Positions 8,353-18,194 of a stretch of 37,173 nucleotides of DNA are shown piece after piece. The number at the start of each line of letters is the position of its first letter. Position 1 is the stretch's first letter. Source of the stretch: Paludibacterium yongneupense DSM 18731 (GTDB taxonomy: Bacteria > Pseudomonadota > Gammaproteobacteria > Burkholderiales > Chromobacteriaceae); the NCBI RefSeq assembly GCF_000422925.1, contig NZ_AUGZ01000005.1, positions 408,081-445,253 on the forward strand, in the 5' to 3' direction. Position numbers and translations under genes: made by a program. Under the pieces are notes generated by a model. It did no database searches. It saw nothing but the letters and a program-made list of their open reading frames with translations, and was not told the origin of the DNA.

Positions 8353-10278
8353 ATGAAAATGAAAATTAAACCGCTGCTTCTCCTCATCCTCGGAAGCATG
8401 GCTGTCGAGTACGCCCAGGCTTCCGGCGATGTCCTGGTATACGACGGGTCATACAGCGACGTAGCCGCGACCTTGGCCGCGCGGCAAACCGCGGCCGGAA
8501 ACACGCCGACCGTCATCAGCTGGGTTGGCGGCTCGGTCGCGGCCCTTCCGGCCAACCTGAGCACCTACAAGCAGATCTGGGACGTCAACGGCAACACCGC
8601 CCTGACCGCCGCTCAGCAGACCGCCTACCTGTCCTATCTGCAAGGCGGCGGAGCGCTGTTTCTGATGGGGGAGAACACCGGTTACGGCGCCGCGCGCAAT
8701 GCCACGCTGATCACCTTCATCCAGGCAGCGGGCGGCGGCACGGTCGCCATCACCAGCAACGCAGGCAGCGCAGAAACGGTAGACAGCGCCTTGCAGTCGC
8801 CTCATGCCATGAGCACCTTCTCGTATGCGGCATCCGGTAGCTATACGACGCCGGGAACCGGCATCTGCCTGACCAAGAACAGCTCGAATACCTGCTCCGC
8901 CATCGCCTTCAATGTCGGAACCCTGGCCAATGCCCGCTACGGTTCCCTGGTCAGCGTGCTCGATATCAACTTTCTCGAGAGCAGCCGTGCCGGAACGTCC
9001 CAGGACTTCGTCGACAACCTGATCGCCTACCTGGCCGCCCAAGCGGCGGCCGGACAGGCCGCCATCAGCGGCGGCAGCGGCGGCAGCGGCAACTCCGGCT
9101 TTATCCCCCACTCCAACTCGGTCAGCCAGGGGGCGGCCGGCGTCCTCGACCAGTTGACAGTGGCGACCACGATCGACGTCGATATGGCGACCGCGATCGG
9201 CCAGCTGTCGGCAATGTCGGCATCAGGACAAAGCGCCGCGCTGGAACACATCGCGCCGCAGACCAACCGCGCCGTGACCGTCGCTTCGAGCCAGACCGTC
9301 AATGGCGCACTCGACACGGTCGCATCGCGACTTGACAGCTTGCGCAGCACCGGCTTGAGCGCCGGGCTGAGCGACGATCTCGACAGCGGCAAGATCAAGG
9401 TCGCCGGCGGCGACCTGACCGCACTGTTCGACGGCAGCTCCGCAAGGCGAAACAGCGCCTGGCTAAAGGCATTCGGCGCGAAGAGCGTGCAGGACATGGC
9501 TCAAACCTACTCGGGCTATCACGCCACAACCGGCGGTATCGCACTTGGAGTGGATACGCTGCTGCGCAATCACTGGGTCGTCGGTACGGCACTGACCTAT
9601 GCCTCGACGCGGGTCAGCATGAACGACTACCGCACGGGCGATGCGACCGGCATCACCAGCTACCAGCTGACGGGCTACGCTAGCCGCGATTTCGGAAAAT
9701 GGTATGTCGACACGATGTTGGCCTACGCCAGGCACGACTACAACTCCACCAGAGATACGACGATAACCGGCACCGCTACTGGTAATTACAGAGGCGAAGA
9801 ATATGCTGCCCGCGTGAATGCAGGTTATCCCTTTGCTATTGGCGGCGAGAGGACCTTGACCCCCTTCATCGGCATCGAGGCCAATCACAGCAGGCAGGAC
9901 GGCTATACCGAAACGGGCGCCGGCCCCCTGTCGATGACGGTGCAGGGCAGCTCGGCCGATAGGCTGCGCAGCGTGCTCGGCGCCAAGTTGGCGACGTCGC
10001 TCGATATCCTCAACGGCATCAATGTCAAGCCGTCACTTACCCTCGCCTATCGCCACGAGTTCCGCAACAACGGGGTCGATTCGACGTCCACCTTCACCGG
10101 TGGCGGCGCCTCGTTTACCACCCCGGGGCAGAGCCTGGCCCGCGATACGTATGCGATCGGTCTGGCAAGCACCTTCAGCAAGAGCCGCAATGTGAACGTC
10201 AAGCTCCAGATCGACCAGGAACTGGCCGCCGGCTACCATTCGCTGGCAGGGCAAGTGATGGGGCAATGGCTGTTCTGA
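8353..10278 (+). CDS. Autotransporter (type Va) with short amidotransferase-like passenger
   Basis: A 641-residue secreted or surface protein. Residues 1-23 are a signal peptide (cut probable after AQA). Residues 24-228 form a compact alpha/beta domain (DVLVYDGS start, LSYLQGGGALFLMGENTGYG at 93-112, and a Cys172/Cys181 pair) that reminds me of class I glutamine-amidotransferase-like domains rather than the usual beta-helix. A Ser/Gly linker (239-250) and a helical stretch follow. From about residue 366 there is an autotransporter beta-barrel, with AWLKAFGAK at its start and a terminal aromatic in GQWLF. AAAGGA precedes ATG 8353. It is monocistronic, divergent from narK and 425 bases before modE. 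The barrel call is firm; the passenger's fold is inference and its function unknown. I see no full catalytic triad that I can name. Confidence 0.85.
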   Translation: MKMKIKPLLLLILGSMAVEYAQASGDVLVYDGSYSDVAATLAARQTAAGNTPTVISWVGGSVAALPANLSTYKQIWDVNGNTALTAAQQTAYLSYLQGGGALFLMGENTGYGAARNATLITFIQAAGGGTVAITSNAGSAETVDSALQSPHAMSTFSYAASGSYTTPGTGICLTKNSSNTCSAIAFNVGTLANARYGSLVSVLDINFLESSRAGTSQDFVDNLIAYLAAQAAAGQAAISGGSGGSGNSGFIPHSNSVSQGAAGVLDQLTVATTIDVDMATAIGQLSAMSASGQSAALEHIAPQTNRAVTVASSQTVNGALDTVASRLDSLRSTGLSAGLSDDLDSGKIKVAGGDLTALFDGSSARRNSAWLKAFGAKSVQDMAQTYSGYHATTGGIALGVDTLLRNHWVVGTALTYASTRVSMNDYRTGDATGITSYQLTGYASRDFGKWYVDTMLAYARHDYNSTRDTTITGTATGNYRGEEYAARVNAGYPFAIGGERTLTPFIGIEANHSRQDGYTETGAGPLSMTVQGSSADRLRSVLGAKLATSLDILNGINVKPSLTLAYRHEFRNNGVDSTSTFTGGGASFTTPGQSLARDTYAIGLASTFSKSRNVNVKLQIDQELAAGYHSLAGQVMGQWLF

Positions 10279-10661
10279 GCCGGTCGCGTCGCGAGACGCG
10301 GCTTCCACCGCGGTAGAGAGGAAACAGGCCGCACTCCCCGCAATGGATGTGCGCGCCCCGCAAGGCGCCTCGATGCGCATGAGCAAGACATCGAGGCGCC
10401 TGTGTTCCTGCATCGTTTCACCGGCACGGCGTTCGGGCATGCCCGTCGAGCGCCGTTCTTGCCGCCGCGACAGAGCATTGCACGGATGTTCGCGCGGCAG
10501 CTCGTCCCATCCGCCCATCCGCCCGGGCGCACAGCGATCAGCGCCGGTCGGCGCCCCTCTCCGCGGCGGCTTGCGCAGAGCGATGTCCAAGCAGGCAAGC
10601 GAATCGCCGTCGACAAAAATCTAGCCCCCTCCCGGATTTACCCACCCGCCGAAAAATAAAT
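10279..10661. other. Intergenic region with two hairpins, no supported gene
   Basis: After the autotransporter stop there is a small hairpin, CGCGTC-GCGA-GACGCG (10285-10300). Farther on is a much stronger one: AGGCGCCTCGATG (10363-10375) pairs perfectly with CATCGAGGCGCCT (10389-10401) around a 13-base loop. Neither has a T-run, so intrinsic termination is not proven; the larger one could still end transcription with Rho or protect the 3' end. Short open frames here have no Shine-Dalgarno support and overlap one another. Confidence 0.5.
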
Positions 10662-10685
10662 CGTTATATACTTTTTGCTATTACC
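10662..10685 (+). promoter_or_regulatory. Candidate ModE operator in the modE promoter
   Basis: CGTTATAT (10662-10669), an 8-base spacer and CTATTACC (10678-10685) match the layout of the E. coli modA operator, in which CGTTATAT and an imperfect inverted half stand eight bases apart. The left half is perfect; the right half matches at about half the positions. A -10-like TATACT (10667-10672) lies inside it, so bound ModE would block the promoter. Autoregulation of modEABC is inferred. A ribosome site GGGAG follows, just before modE. Confidence 0.55.
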
Positions 10686-10703
10686 CTGCGCTGGGAGTGG
10701 GAT

Positions 10704-12307
<1,604 letters not shown>

Positions 12308-12316
12308 AGGTCGGGC

Positions 12317-12994
12317 ATGAACCTGCCCGGCGCGGCCGACCTGGCCGCCATCCAGCTCACGCTGGCTCTGGCGGCCACTACCACCCTGTGCCTGCTCGTG
12401 CTCGGCACCCCGGTCGCCTGGTGGCTCGCCCGCACCCGCTCGCGCGCCGCGGGCGTCGTCGGCGCACTCGTGGCCTTGCCGCTGGTGCTGCCGCCGACGG
12501 TGATCGGCTTTTACCTGTTGCTGCTACTCGGGCCCGATGGTCCGCTAGGCCACGCTAGCGCGGCGCTCGGACTCGGCTACCTGCCGTTTACCTTCGCCGG
12601 TCTGGTAGTGGGTTCGGTGGCCTACTCCTTCCCGTTCGCGGTGCAGCCCCTGCAAAATGCGTTTGCCGCGCTCGGCAGCAAGCCGCTGGAGGCCGCCGCC
12701 ACCTTGCGCGCCGGTCCGGTCGACCGCTTCATTCATGTCGTCCTGCCGTTGACGCGCCGCGGCTTTGCCAGCGCCGCCGTACTCGGCTTCACCCACACCG
12801 TGGGTGAATTCGGCGTGGTGCTGATGCTCGGCGGCAATATCCCGGGCAAAACGCGCGTCATTTCGGTCCAGATCTTCGATCATGTCGAAGCGATGGAATA
12901 CGGCGAAGCGCACTGGCTGGCCGGAACGATGGTCGTTTTATCTTTCCTGGTCTTGTTCCTACTCTATCGACGCAGATCCGATGCCACCTTCTGA
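12317..12994 (+). CDS. modB: Molybdate ABC transporter permease ModB
   Basis: The inner-membrane channel subunit of the molybdate importer. The 225-residue protein has about five to six hydrophobic helices. The ABC-permease EAA loop is seen as EAAATLRAGPVDRFIHVVLP, where ModC docks. PLVLPPTVIGFYLL and HTVGEFGVVLMLGGNIPGKT are typical ModB stretches. ATG 12317 lies nine bases after the modA stop, and its end overlaps modC by 14 bases, implying coupled translation. Confidence 0.95.
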   Translation: MNLPGAADLAAIQLTLALAATTTLCLLVLGTPVAWWLARTRSRAAGVVGALVALPLVLPPTVIGFYLLLLLGPDGPLGHASAALGLGYLPFTFAGLVVGSVAYSFPFAVQPLQNAFAALGSKPLEAAATLRAGPVDRFIHVVLPLTRRGFASAAVLGFTHTVGEFGVVLMLGGNIPGKTRVISVQIFDHVEAMEYGEAHWLAGTMVVLSFLVLFLLYRRRSDATF

Positions 12995-14063
12995 TCGCGG
13001 GCTCGAGCTGAAGATCGCGCTCACCCACCCCGGTTTTGCCCTCGCGGTCGATCTCGAGCTGCCCGGCCACGGCGTGAGCGCCCTGTTCGGCCCATCCGGC
13101 TCGGGCAAGACCACGCTATTGCGCGCGATCGCCGGACTGGAAAAAAACGCACGCGGCCATATCCGTATCAACGGCGAATGCTGGCAGGACGGCAAAGGCA
13201 GCCTGCCGACACACCGGCGCGCGCTCGGCTACGTCTTTCAGGAAGCCAATCTGTTCGAGCATTTGAGCGTGCGCGGCAATCTCGAATTCGGATTCCGCCG
13301 CGCCAGCGGCGCCCGGCGCGACCGTTTCGAACGCACGGTCGAACTGCTCGATATCGGCCCCATGCTCGCGCGACGCCCGGCCACCTTGTCGGGAGGCGAA
13401 AAGCAGCGCGTCGCCATCGCCAGGGCGCTGGTAACCGAGCCCCGCCTGCTGCTGCTGGACGAGCCGCTGGCCGCGCTCGATGCGGCGCGCAAACGCGACA
13501 TCCTGCCTTATCTCGAACGCCTGCACACCGAACTCGACATTCCCGTACTCTACGTCAGCCATGCGCCGGATGAGGTGGCGCAGTTGGCCGATCATCTGGT
13601 CCTGCTGCAAGACGGTGCGGTCATCGCGCATGGTCCGTTGCGTGAAATGCTCGCACGGCTGGATCTGAACGAAGCCTTCGGCGACGAACACACCGTGGTG
13701 CTCGAGACCCGCATCGGCCGGCACGAAGACGATGACCATCTGAGCCGGCTCGATTTTGCCGGCGGCAACATTCTGGTTGCGCGCAGGCCGGAATCCCCCG
13801 GTCACGGGCTGCGCTGCCGAATCGACGCGCGCGACGTCAGTCTGACCCTGCACGCAAGCGAGGACAGCAGCATCCTCAATATCCTGCCGGCCATAGTGGA
13901 CGCCATTGCCGACACCCGTAACCCGGCCAATGTACTGGTACGGCTCGACGTCGGCGGCACGCCCCTGCTCGCTCGCATCACCCGCCGCTCGCTGCACCGC
14001 CTTGGGCTTGCGCCCGGCACGCGGGTCTGGGCGCAGATCAAGTCGGTAGCGCTACTCGGCTGA
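12981..14063 (+). CDS. modC: Molybdate ABC transporter ATPase ModC
   Basis: The cytoplasmic ATPase driving molybdate uptake. The 360-residue protein shows Walker A GPSGSGKTT (37-45), Q-loop Gln87, signature LSGGEKQR (136-143), Walker B LLLLDEPLAALD (156-167) and His194 of the switch. The C-terminal part (about 290-360) is the Mop/TOBE domain that separates ModC from other ATPases and may sense molybdate. ATG 12981 inside modB is chosen because homologues start near GLELKIAL. A longer frame from 12882 exists, but its extra residues are only modB read in another frame. It ends the modEABC operon. Confidence 0.94.
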   Translation: MPPSDRGLELKIALTHPGFALAVDLELPGHGVSALFGPSGSGKTTLLRAIAGLEKNARGHIRINGECWQDGKGSLPTHRRALGYVFQEANLFEHLSVRGNLEFGFRRASGARRDRFERTVELLDIGPMLARRPATLSGGEKQRVAIARALVTEPRLLLLDEPLAALDAARKRDILPYLERLHTELDIPVLYVSHAPDEVAQLADHLVLLQDGAVIAHGPLREMLARLDLNEAFGDEHTVVLETRIGRHEDDDHLSRLDFAGGNILVARRPESPGHGLRCRIDARDVSLTLHASEDSSILNILPAIVDAIADTRNPANVLVRLDVGGTPLLARITRRSLHRLGLAPGTRVWAQIKSVALLG

Positions 14064-14269
14064 ACCGCCGGCAAGACTGTGCCGCAGAGGGCGGCCGCAA
14101 CGACCGTGAAACTCGCGTCAGAGTTCGCAGGCCCCGACTATAGTTGCACCAGGCCGGGCCGGCCTTGCACGGGGCGGCGCCTTCTGCCGCTTCCGTCGCG
14201 CTCGACGGGGGAACCGATCGCGAAGAGGGCTCGCGTGACCCCCATGCCACCGGAGACAGGAGTCACACG

Positions 14270-15037
14270 ATGACATTGCGTGGGATGCGCGCACGGAACA
14301 ATCCGCTGTTCATGGCTCTGCTGCTGGCTTGCCATGGGCTGCCAGCCGTTGCCGAACGGCTCGAACTGGCGGCGGCGAATACCTGGCCGACCGCGTATGA
14401 GCTCAACGGCAGACCGACCGGTGTCCTGGTCGAACTGGTCACCGAGGCCTATCGGCGGGCCGGGTATCGGGTGACATTCAAGCTCATGCCCTGGTCGCGC
14501 TGCCTGGGCGAAGCCAAAACAGGGAAGGTCGACGGCGTATTCTCGACGTTTCGCTTGCCCGAACGCGAGGCGTTTCTCTATTTCACCCATGAAGTCTTGA
14601 CGGTGCAAGTCATCAGCCTGTTTGTGCGCCGCAATTCGACTCTACGCAATGGAAACGATTTCGTGGCCCTTCAGGAGTTGAGGGCGGGGGTCATCAGAGA
14701 AACCAGCTATGGCACGAAATTCGATGACGCCGTCAAGACCGGAGCCCTACGGTATGTTTTCCCTACCGATAGTATCGAAACCAATCTGAAAATGCTGATG
14801 GCTACGCGCGTTGATTTCATTCCGAGCTATCGTTCTGTCATGCTCAATACCGCTAAAAATCTTGGTCTCCTGGGACAGATCAAAGAGCTGACGCCGCCGC
14901 TCGAATCCGTGCCCAGCTATCTGGCCTTCACCCGGGTCAAGGACAGGCGCAAAGCGGCCATGGACTTCGATATTGCACTGGCTGCGATGAAGCGTGACGG
15001 GACGTACCAGCGAATCGTCGAAAGGACGCCGTATTGA
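14270..15037 (+). CDS. Orphan periplasmic solute-binding protein (SBP_bac_3 type)
   Basis: A 255-residue exported protein of the family 3 (polar amino acid-like) solute-binding fold. A signal peptide runs to about residue 28 (GLPAVA). Family features: TWPTAYELNGRPTGVLVEL near the mature start, MPWSRCLGEAKTGKVDGVFS, and RVDFIPSY where the second lobe closes. AGGAG lies eight bases before ATG 14270. No permease or ATPase gene adjoins it, so it may serve a transporter elsewhere or act as a sensor; the ligand cannot be told. It is 206 bases after modC and probably a separate unit (TATAGT at 14139-14144 could be a -10). Confidence 0.85.
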   Translation: MTLRGMRARNNPLFMALLLACHGLPAVAERLELAAANTWPTAYELNGRPTGVLVELVTEAYRRAGYRVTFKLMPWSRCLGEAKTGKVDGVFSTFRLPEREAFLYFTHEVLTVQVISLFVRRNSTLRNGNDFVALQELRAGVIRETSYGTKFDDAVKTGALRYVFPTDSIETNLKMLMATRVDFIPSYRSVMLNTAKNLGLLGQIKELTPPLESVPSYLAFTRVKDRRKAAMDFDIALAAMKRDGTYQRIVERTPY

Positions 15038-15240
15038 TTGACGATAAACCAAAGCGGCATCGGCGCAGCCAGCAAGCGCCGGACAAGCGCCCACGGGTCA
15101 GATTTCATCACGGATGAAGCGCATGGGGTTCCCGAGCGCGAACAGGCACTGCCGAGTTCAGACGACAGTGCCCGTGCCCTTGACCGGTCAGACCGAAGGC
15201 TCAAGACCGGACGACGAGTTTGCCGATCGCCATTCCGGCG

Positions 15241-15900
15241 TCAAGCCCCCCCCTGCTCGCCCAGTGCCTGCTGCAAGGCCTGCAGCCCCCTGGCCGCACC
15301 ATCCGCGGAAATGCCATGCCCGAGACCGTCGATCTCGAAAAAGTGCACCGGGAAGCCCGCCGCCTGAAATGCCGCCTGCGCGGCGCGGCTTTCTGCCACC
15401 GGGATCGTCGAGTCATCGCTGCCATGCACGAGCGTCAGCGGCGCGCGCCCCGGCGCGGCGATAGCCGATGCCAGACGACCGGAGTAGGCCACCACGGCGC
15501 CGAGCGGCGCCGACGCCACCGCCAGATGATGCATGGCCATGATGCTGCCCTGCGAAAACCCGACCAGCGCCAGCCGCTCGGGCGGCACCTGCCAGAAGGC
15601 CAACTCGTCCTGCAAGCGTCGAGCCAGCGCCGGATAGGCTTGCGCCACGCGCTGGCCCCGGTTGGCAGGACTCACGCCGGCCAGGCTGAACCACTGGCGC
15701 GCGTCGCCGCCGCCATCGAACGGTTCGCCGCCGTCGAAGGAGGCAAAGGCGGCGCCGGGCAGCGATTCCTCCCAGGCCTCGGCCAGAGGCAACAGATCGC
15801 GGCCATCGCTGCCGACGCCATGCAGCAATACGACAAGCGAACCCGCTTGCGAGGCGGCCGGACGCAAGCGCCAGCCCTGGTCAAAGCGTTGCCATTTCAT
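15241..15900 (-). CDS. Alpha/beta-hydrolase esterase (phospholipase/carboxylesterase, YpfH-like)
   Basis: A 219-residue cytoplasmic serine esterase of the phospholipase/carboxylesterase family. The nucleophile elbow is GFSQGS with Ser116, the acid is Asp163 (or Asp162) in LVHGSDDSTIP, and His195 in GLGHGIS completes the triad. VVLLHGVGSDGRDL is the typical oxyanion strand. No signal peptide is seen. ATG 15900 overlaps the dioxygenase stop as ATGA with GGAAG upstream; a longer frame to 15945 is unnecessary. The natural substrate is unknown. Confidence 0.9.
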   Translation of the reverse strand: MKWQRFDQGWRLRPAASQAGSLVVLLHGVGSDGRDLLPLAEAWEESLPGAAFASFDGGEPFDGGGDARQWFSLAGVSPANRGQRVAQAYPALARRLQDELAFWQVPPERLALVGFSQGSIMAMHHLAVASAPLGAVVAYSGRLASAIAAPGRAPLTLVHGSDDSTIPVAESRAAQAAFQAAGFPVHFFEIDGLGHGISADGAARGLQALQQALGEQGGA

Positions 15901-16709
15901 TGCGCTTCCTTTGCAAAAGATCCGAAGACAAAACCATCCATACACAACACACCGAGATCGATACCACCGTCCAGCCTGGCAAGCTGCTCATCGTGCCCGG
16001 CCCCGAGCGCGGCAAACAGCGGCAGCAAATGCTCATCGCTCGGATGCGCGCGGCAGGCATGCGGCGCCTGGCGCCGATAATCGAACAAGGCGTCGAAATC
16101 GCGCGCGGCCAGACGTGCCGCCATCCACTCGCCGAACTGACGCGCGTAGTCGCGGGCCTCCGGCTCGACGCGATGGATATCGCGCAGATTGTGCGTCATG
16201 CAGCCCGAGCCGACGATCAGCACGCCCTCGCGCGCCAGCGGCGCCAGCACCTGCCCCAGACGGAAGTGATAGTCGGGCGGCTGGCGCGATTGCAGTGTCA
16301 ATTGTGTCACCGGAATACCGGCATCCGGGTACATCTGCCGCAGCGGCACCCAGCTGCCGTGGTCCAGGCCCCAGCTGTCGTCGCCCACGGCTTTCATTCC
16401 GGCTTCGCGTAACAAGTGCAAGGTTCGCGCCGCAAGTTCGGGGGCGCCCGGCGCCGCATAGTCGATACGGGAGAGCTCGGCCGGAAAACCGTAGAAATCG
16501 CGGATCTGGGCCGGATGCGGCTGGGTGCCGATGCGCAGGGTCTCATCGCACCAGTGCGCGGAGAGCACCAGAATCGCGCGCGGACGCGGCAAGCGCCGGC
16601 CAAGGGCGGCAAGGGCGGCCCCCGCACGCCCGGGATGCAAGGCCATCATCGGCGACCCGTGCGATAGAAACAGCGCGGGCAGCGGCGGCGGGTTCGACTG
16701 TGTGTTCAT
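15897..16709 (-). CDS. Extradiol ring-cleavage dioxygenase, 4,5-DOPA dioxygenase/LigB family (YgiD-like)
   Basis: A 270-residue class III extradiol dioxygenase-like enzyme. E. coli YgiD opens the ring of L-DOPA; the substrate here is not proven. Conserved histidine motifs are all present: FLSHGSP (His17), LSAHW (His52), WGLDHGSWVPL (His117) and HPSDEHLLPL (His222, His227). They supply the metal site and acid-base residue in this family; the exact assignment is inferred. GGAG precedes ATG 16709. It is first of a two-gene unit with the esterase (4-base overlap), so both products may act on one aromatic or ester compound, but this is a guess. Confidence 0.9.
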   Translation of the reverse strand: MNTQSNPPPLPALFLSHGSPMMALHPGRAGAALAALGRRLPRPRAILVLSAHWCDETLRIGTQPHPAQIRDFYGFPAELSRIDYAAPGAPELAARTLHLLREAGMKAVGDDSWGLDHGSWVPLRQMYPDAGIPVTQLTLQSRQPPDYHFRLGQVLAPLAREGVLIVGSGCMTHNLRDIHRVEPEARDYARQFGEWMAARLAARDFDALFDYRRQAPHACRAHPSDEHLLPLFAALGAGHDEQLARLDGGIDLGVLCMDGFVFGSFAKEAQ

Positions 16710-16883
16710 GCTGGGAGCTCCGATTCGGACTACGGCCGGTACGCCGTGAATGGAAGCACTGTAGAGCAGGCAAGCCGGGCGATAAATCCGCTGTATCGAG
16801 ATGGATCATGCACCATTGGTAAACAATCGCCCCACGACCCGCCGCGCACGCAGAGCCGGGGCGGCCGATCACCGCCACTCCCC

Positions 16884-18194
16884 CTAATCGGGCTGCGGCA
16901 ACGGCGGCGTGAGCCTGGCGTCGCGCTGCAGAACAATGGCAGGGCCGCTGCTCGCCTTGACGCGCAGATTGCTGTGCCGCAGTGCAACATGACGCAGCAG
17001 CAACCCGCTCTGCGCCGTGATGTCGATGTCGCGCAGCACGAGATCGGCGATGGGGGCCTCGGGCAGGCCGATAATGCTGCCGGCCGCGCGCGCATCGCGC
17101 GCCACCAGTCTTTCCACCGTGATGTCGTGAATGCGCGGCGTGGTCGGCGTGAGCGCCTGTGCCGGCTCGTCCTCCGGCCCCGGGCTCGGGTAGTAGCCGC
17201 TGATGGAAAGCGCCACGCCGACTTTGTTCATGGTCAGCATGCGCAGGGTAATGCGGCCGATGTCGGCGCCGCGGTCGCGACCGGTCTTGATGCGCACCCC
17301 GTTGTCGGTGCCATTGAACACCACGCCGCGCACATCGACGTGGCTGACGCCGTTCAGCGTTTCGCTGCCTATCGACAGACCGTGGCCGAAGCCGAAGTCG
17401 GACTCCTGGATCGTGATATTACTCGCGGCCTGCGCCGGCAAGGCAAAACCGGCCAGGCCCGATTTGATCGCGATATTGTCGTCTCCGGTCGAGACATGGA
17501 CATGACCGATATGCACCTTGTTGCTGGATACGATATCGATGCCATCGGTATTGGGCGCATCGCGCGGATTGTCGATGGCGACACCCTCGATCTGGACATT
17601 GTCGCAATAGCGCAGAACGAGCCCCCACATCGGCGCATCGCTCAGCGACACCCCGGTGAGCACGATGCGCGTGGACTGATAGAACTCGACGAGCCACGGC
17701 CGCGGCAGGCCGTTGCTGTCCGGTACGCCGGGATGGCTTTTCGAAATGCTGCCACTGTCGCGCGCGGCGCGCGCCTCGTCCCACCAACTCGTGCCCTGCC
17801 CTTCGATGCGACCGTGGCCGATGATCCCGGCATCGGTCACGCCGACGCCGGAAACCAGCGCTTCGCCCGTGCGATAGGGCCAGCCGATAAAAGCGCGTTC
17901 GAAACGCGAGGGGGTCTCGATCGCACGCAGGATCGCACCCTGGTCCAGGTTAAGAAACACATAGCTGCGCAGCTGCAACGGCCCTGACACATACACGCCG
18001 CGGACCAGCCGCACCTGGCCGCCGCCGTTGGCGGCGCACGCATCGATCGCCTTCTGCAAGGGACGGGTATCGTCGCTGACCGCGTCGCCCTTCGCACCAT
18101 AGGCGGCCGGATCGCAGATGCCGTCGGCGCTGGCTGTCGCCATCAGCAGCGCCAGCAGCACGGTCGGCAGCAGGTAGCGGATGATGGGCATCAT
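16884..18194 (-). CDS. Exported GH28 polygalacturonase-like glycosidase
   Basis: A 436-residue glycoside hydrolase family 28 enzyme, which hydrolyses galacturonic-type linkages by inversion on a right-handed beta-helix. A signal peptide covers about residues 1-23 (LLMATASADG). All four GH28 signatures are intact: NTDG (215-218, Asp217), GDDN (237-240, Asp238/Asp239), GHG (270-272, His271) and RIK (301-303). The N-terminal YGAKGDAVSDDTRPLQKAI is the common exo/endo GH28 start. ATG 18194 overlaps the HAD stop as ATGA (ATG 18191 is equally possible). Pairing with a HAD phosphatase is unusual. Export and catalysis look functional; the true polysaccharide is unknown. Confidence 0.9.
   Translation of the reverse strand: MMPIIRYLLPTVLLALLMATASADGICDPAAYGAKGDAVSDDTRPLQKAIDACAANGGGQVRLVRGVYVSGPLQLRSYVFLNLDQGAILRAIETPSRFERAFIGWPYRTGEALVSGVGVTDAGIIGHGRIEGQGTSWWDEARAARDSGSISKSHPGVPDSNGLPRPWLVEFYQSTRIVLTGVSLSDAPMWGLVLRYCDNVQIEGVAIDNPRDAPNTDGIDIVSSNKVHIGHVHVSTGDDNIAIKSGLAGFALPAQAASNITIQESDFGFGHGLSIGSETLNGVSHVDVRGVVFNGTDNGVRIKTGRDRGADIGRITLRMLTMNKVGVALSISGYYPSPGPEDEPAQALTPTTPRIHDITVERLVARDARAAGSIIGLPEAPIADLVLRDIDITAQSGLLLRHVALRHSNLRVKASSGPAIVLQRDARLTPPLPQPD

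Noticed and set aside
10343-10659. Small overlapping frames between the autotransporter and modE.
   Set aside because: Arg/Ser/Pro-rich translations in several frames at once, no ribosome site, and one covers the modE promoter.
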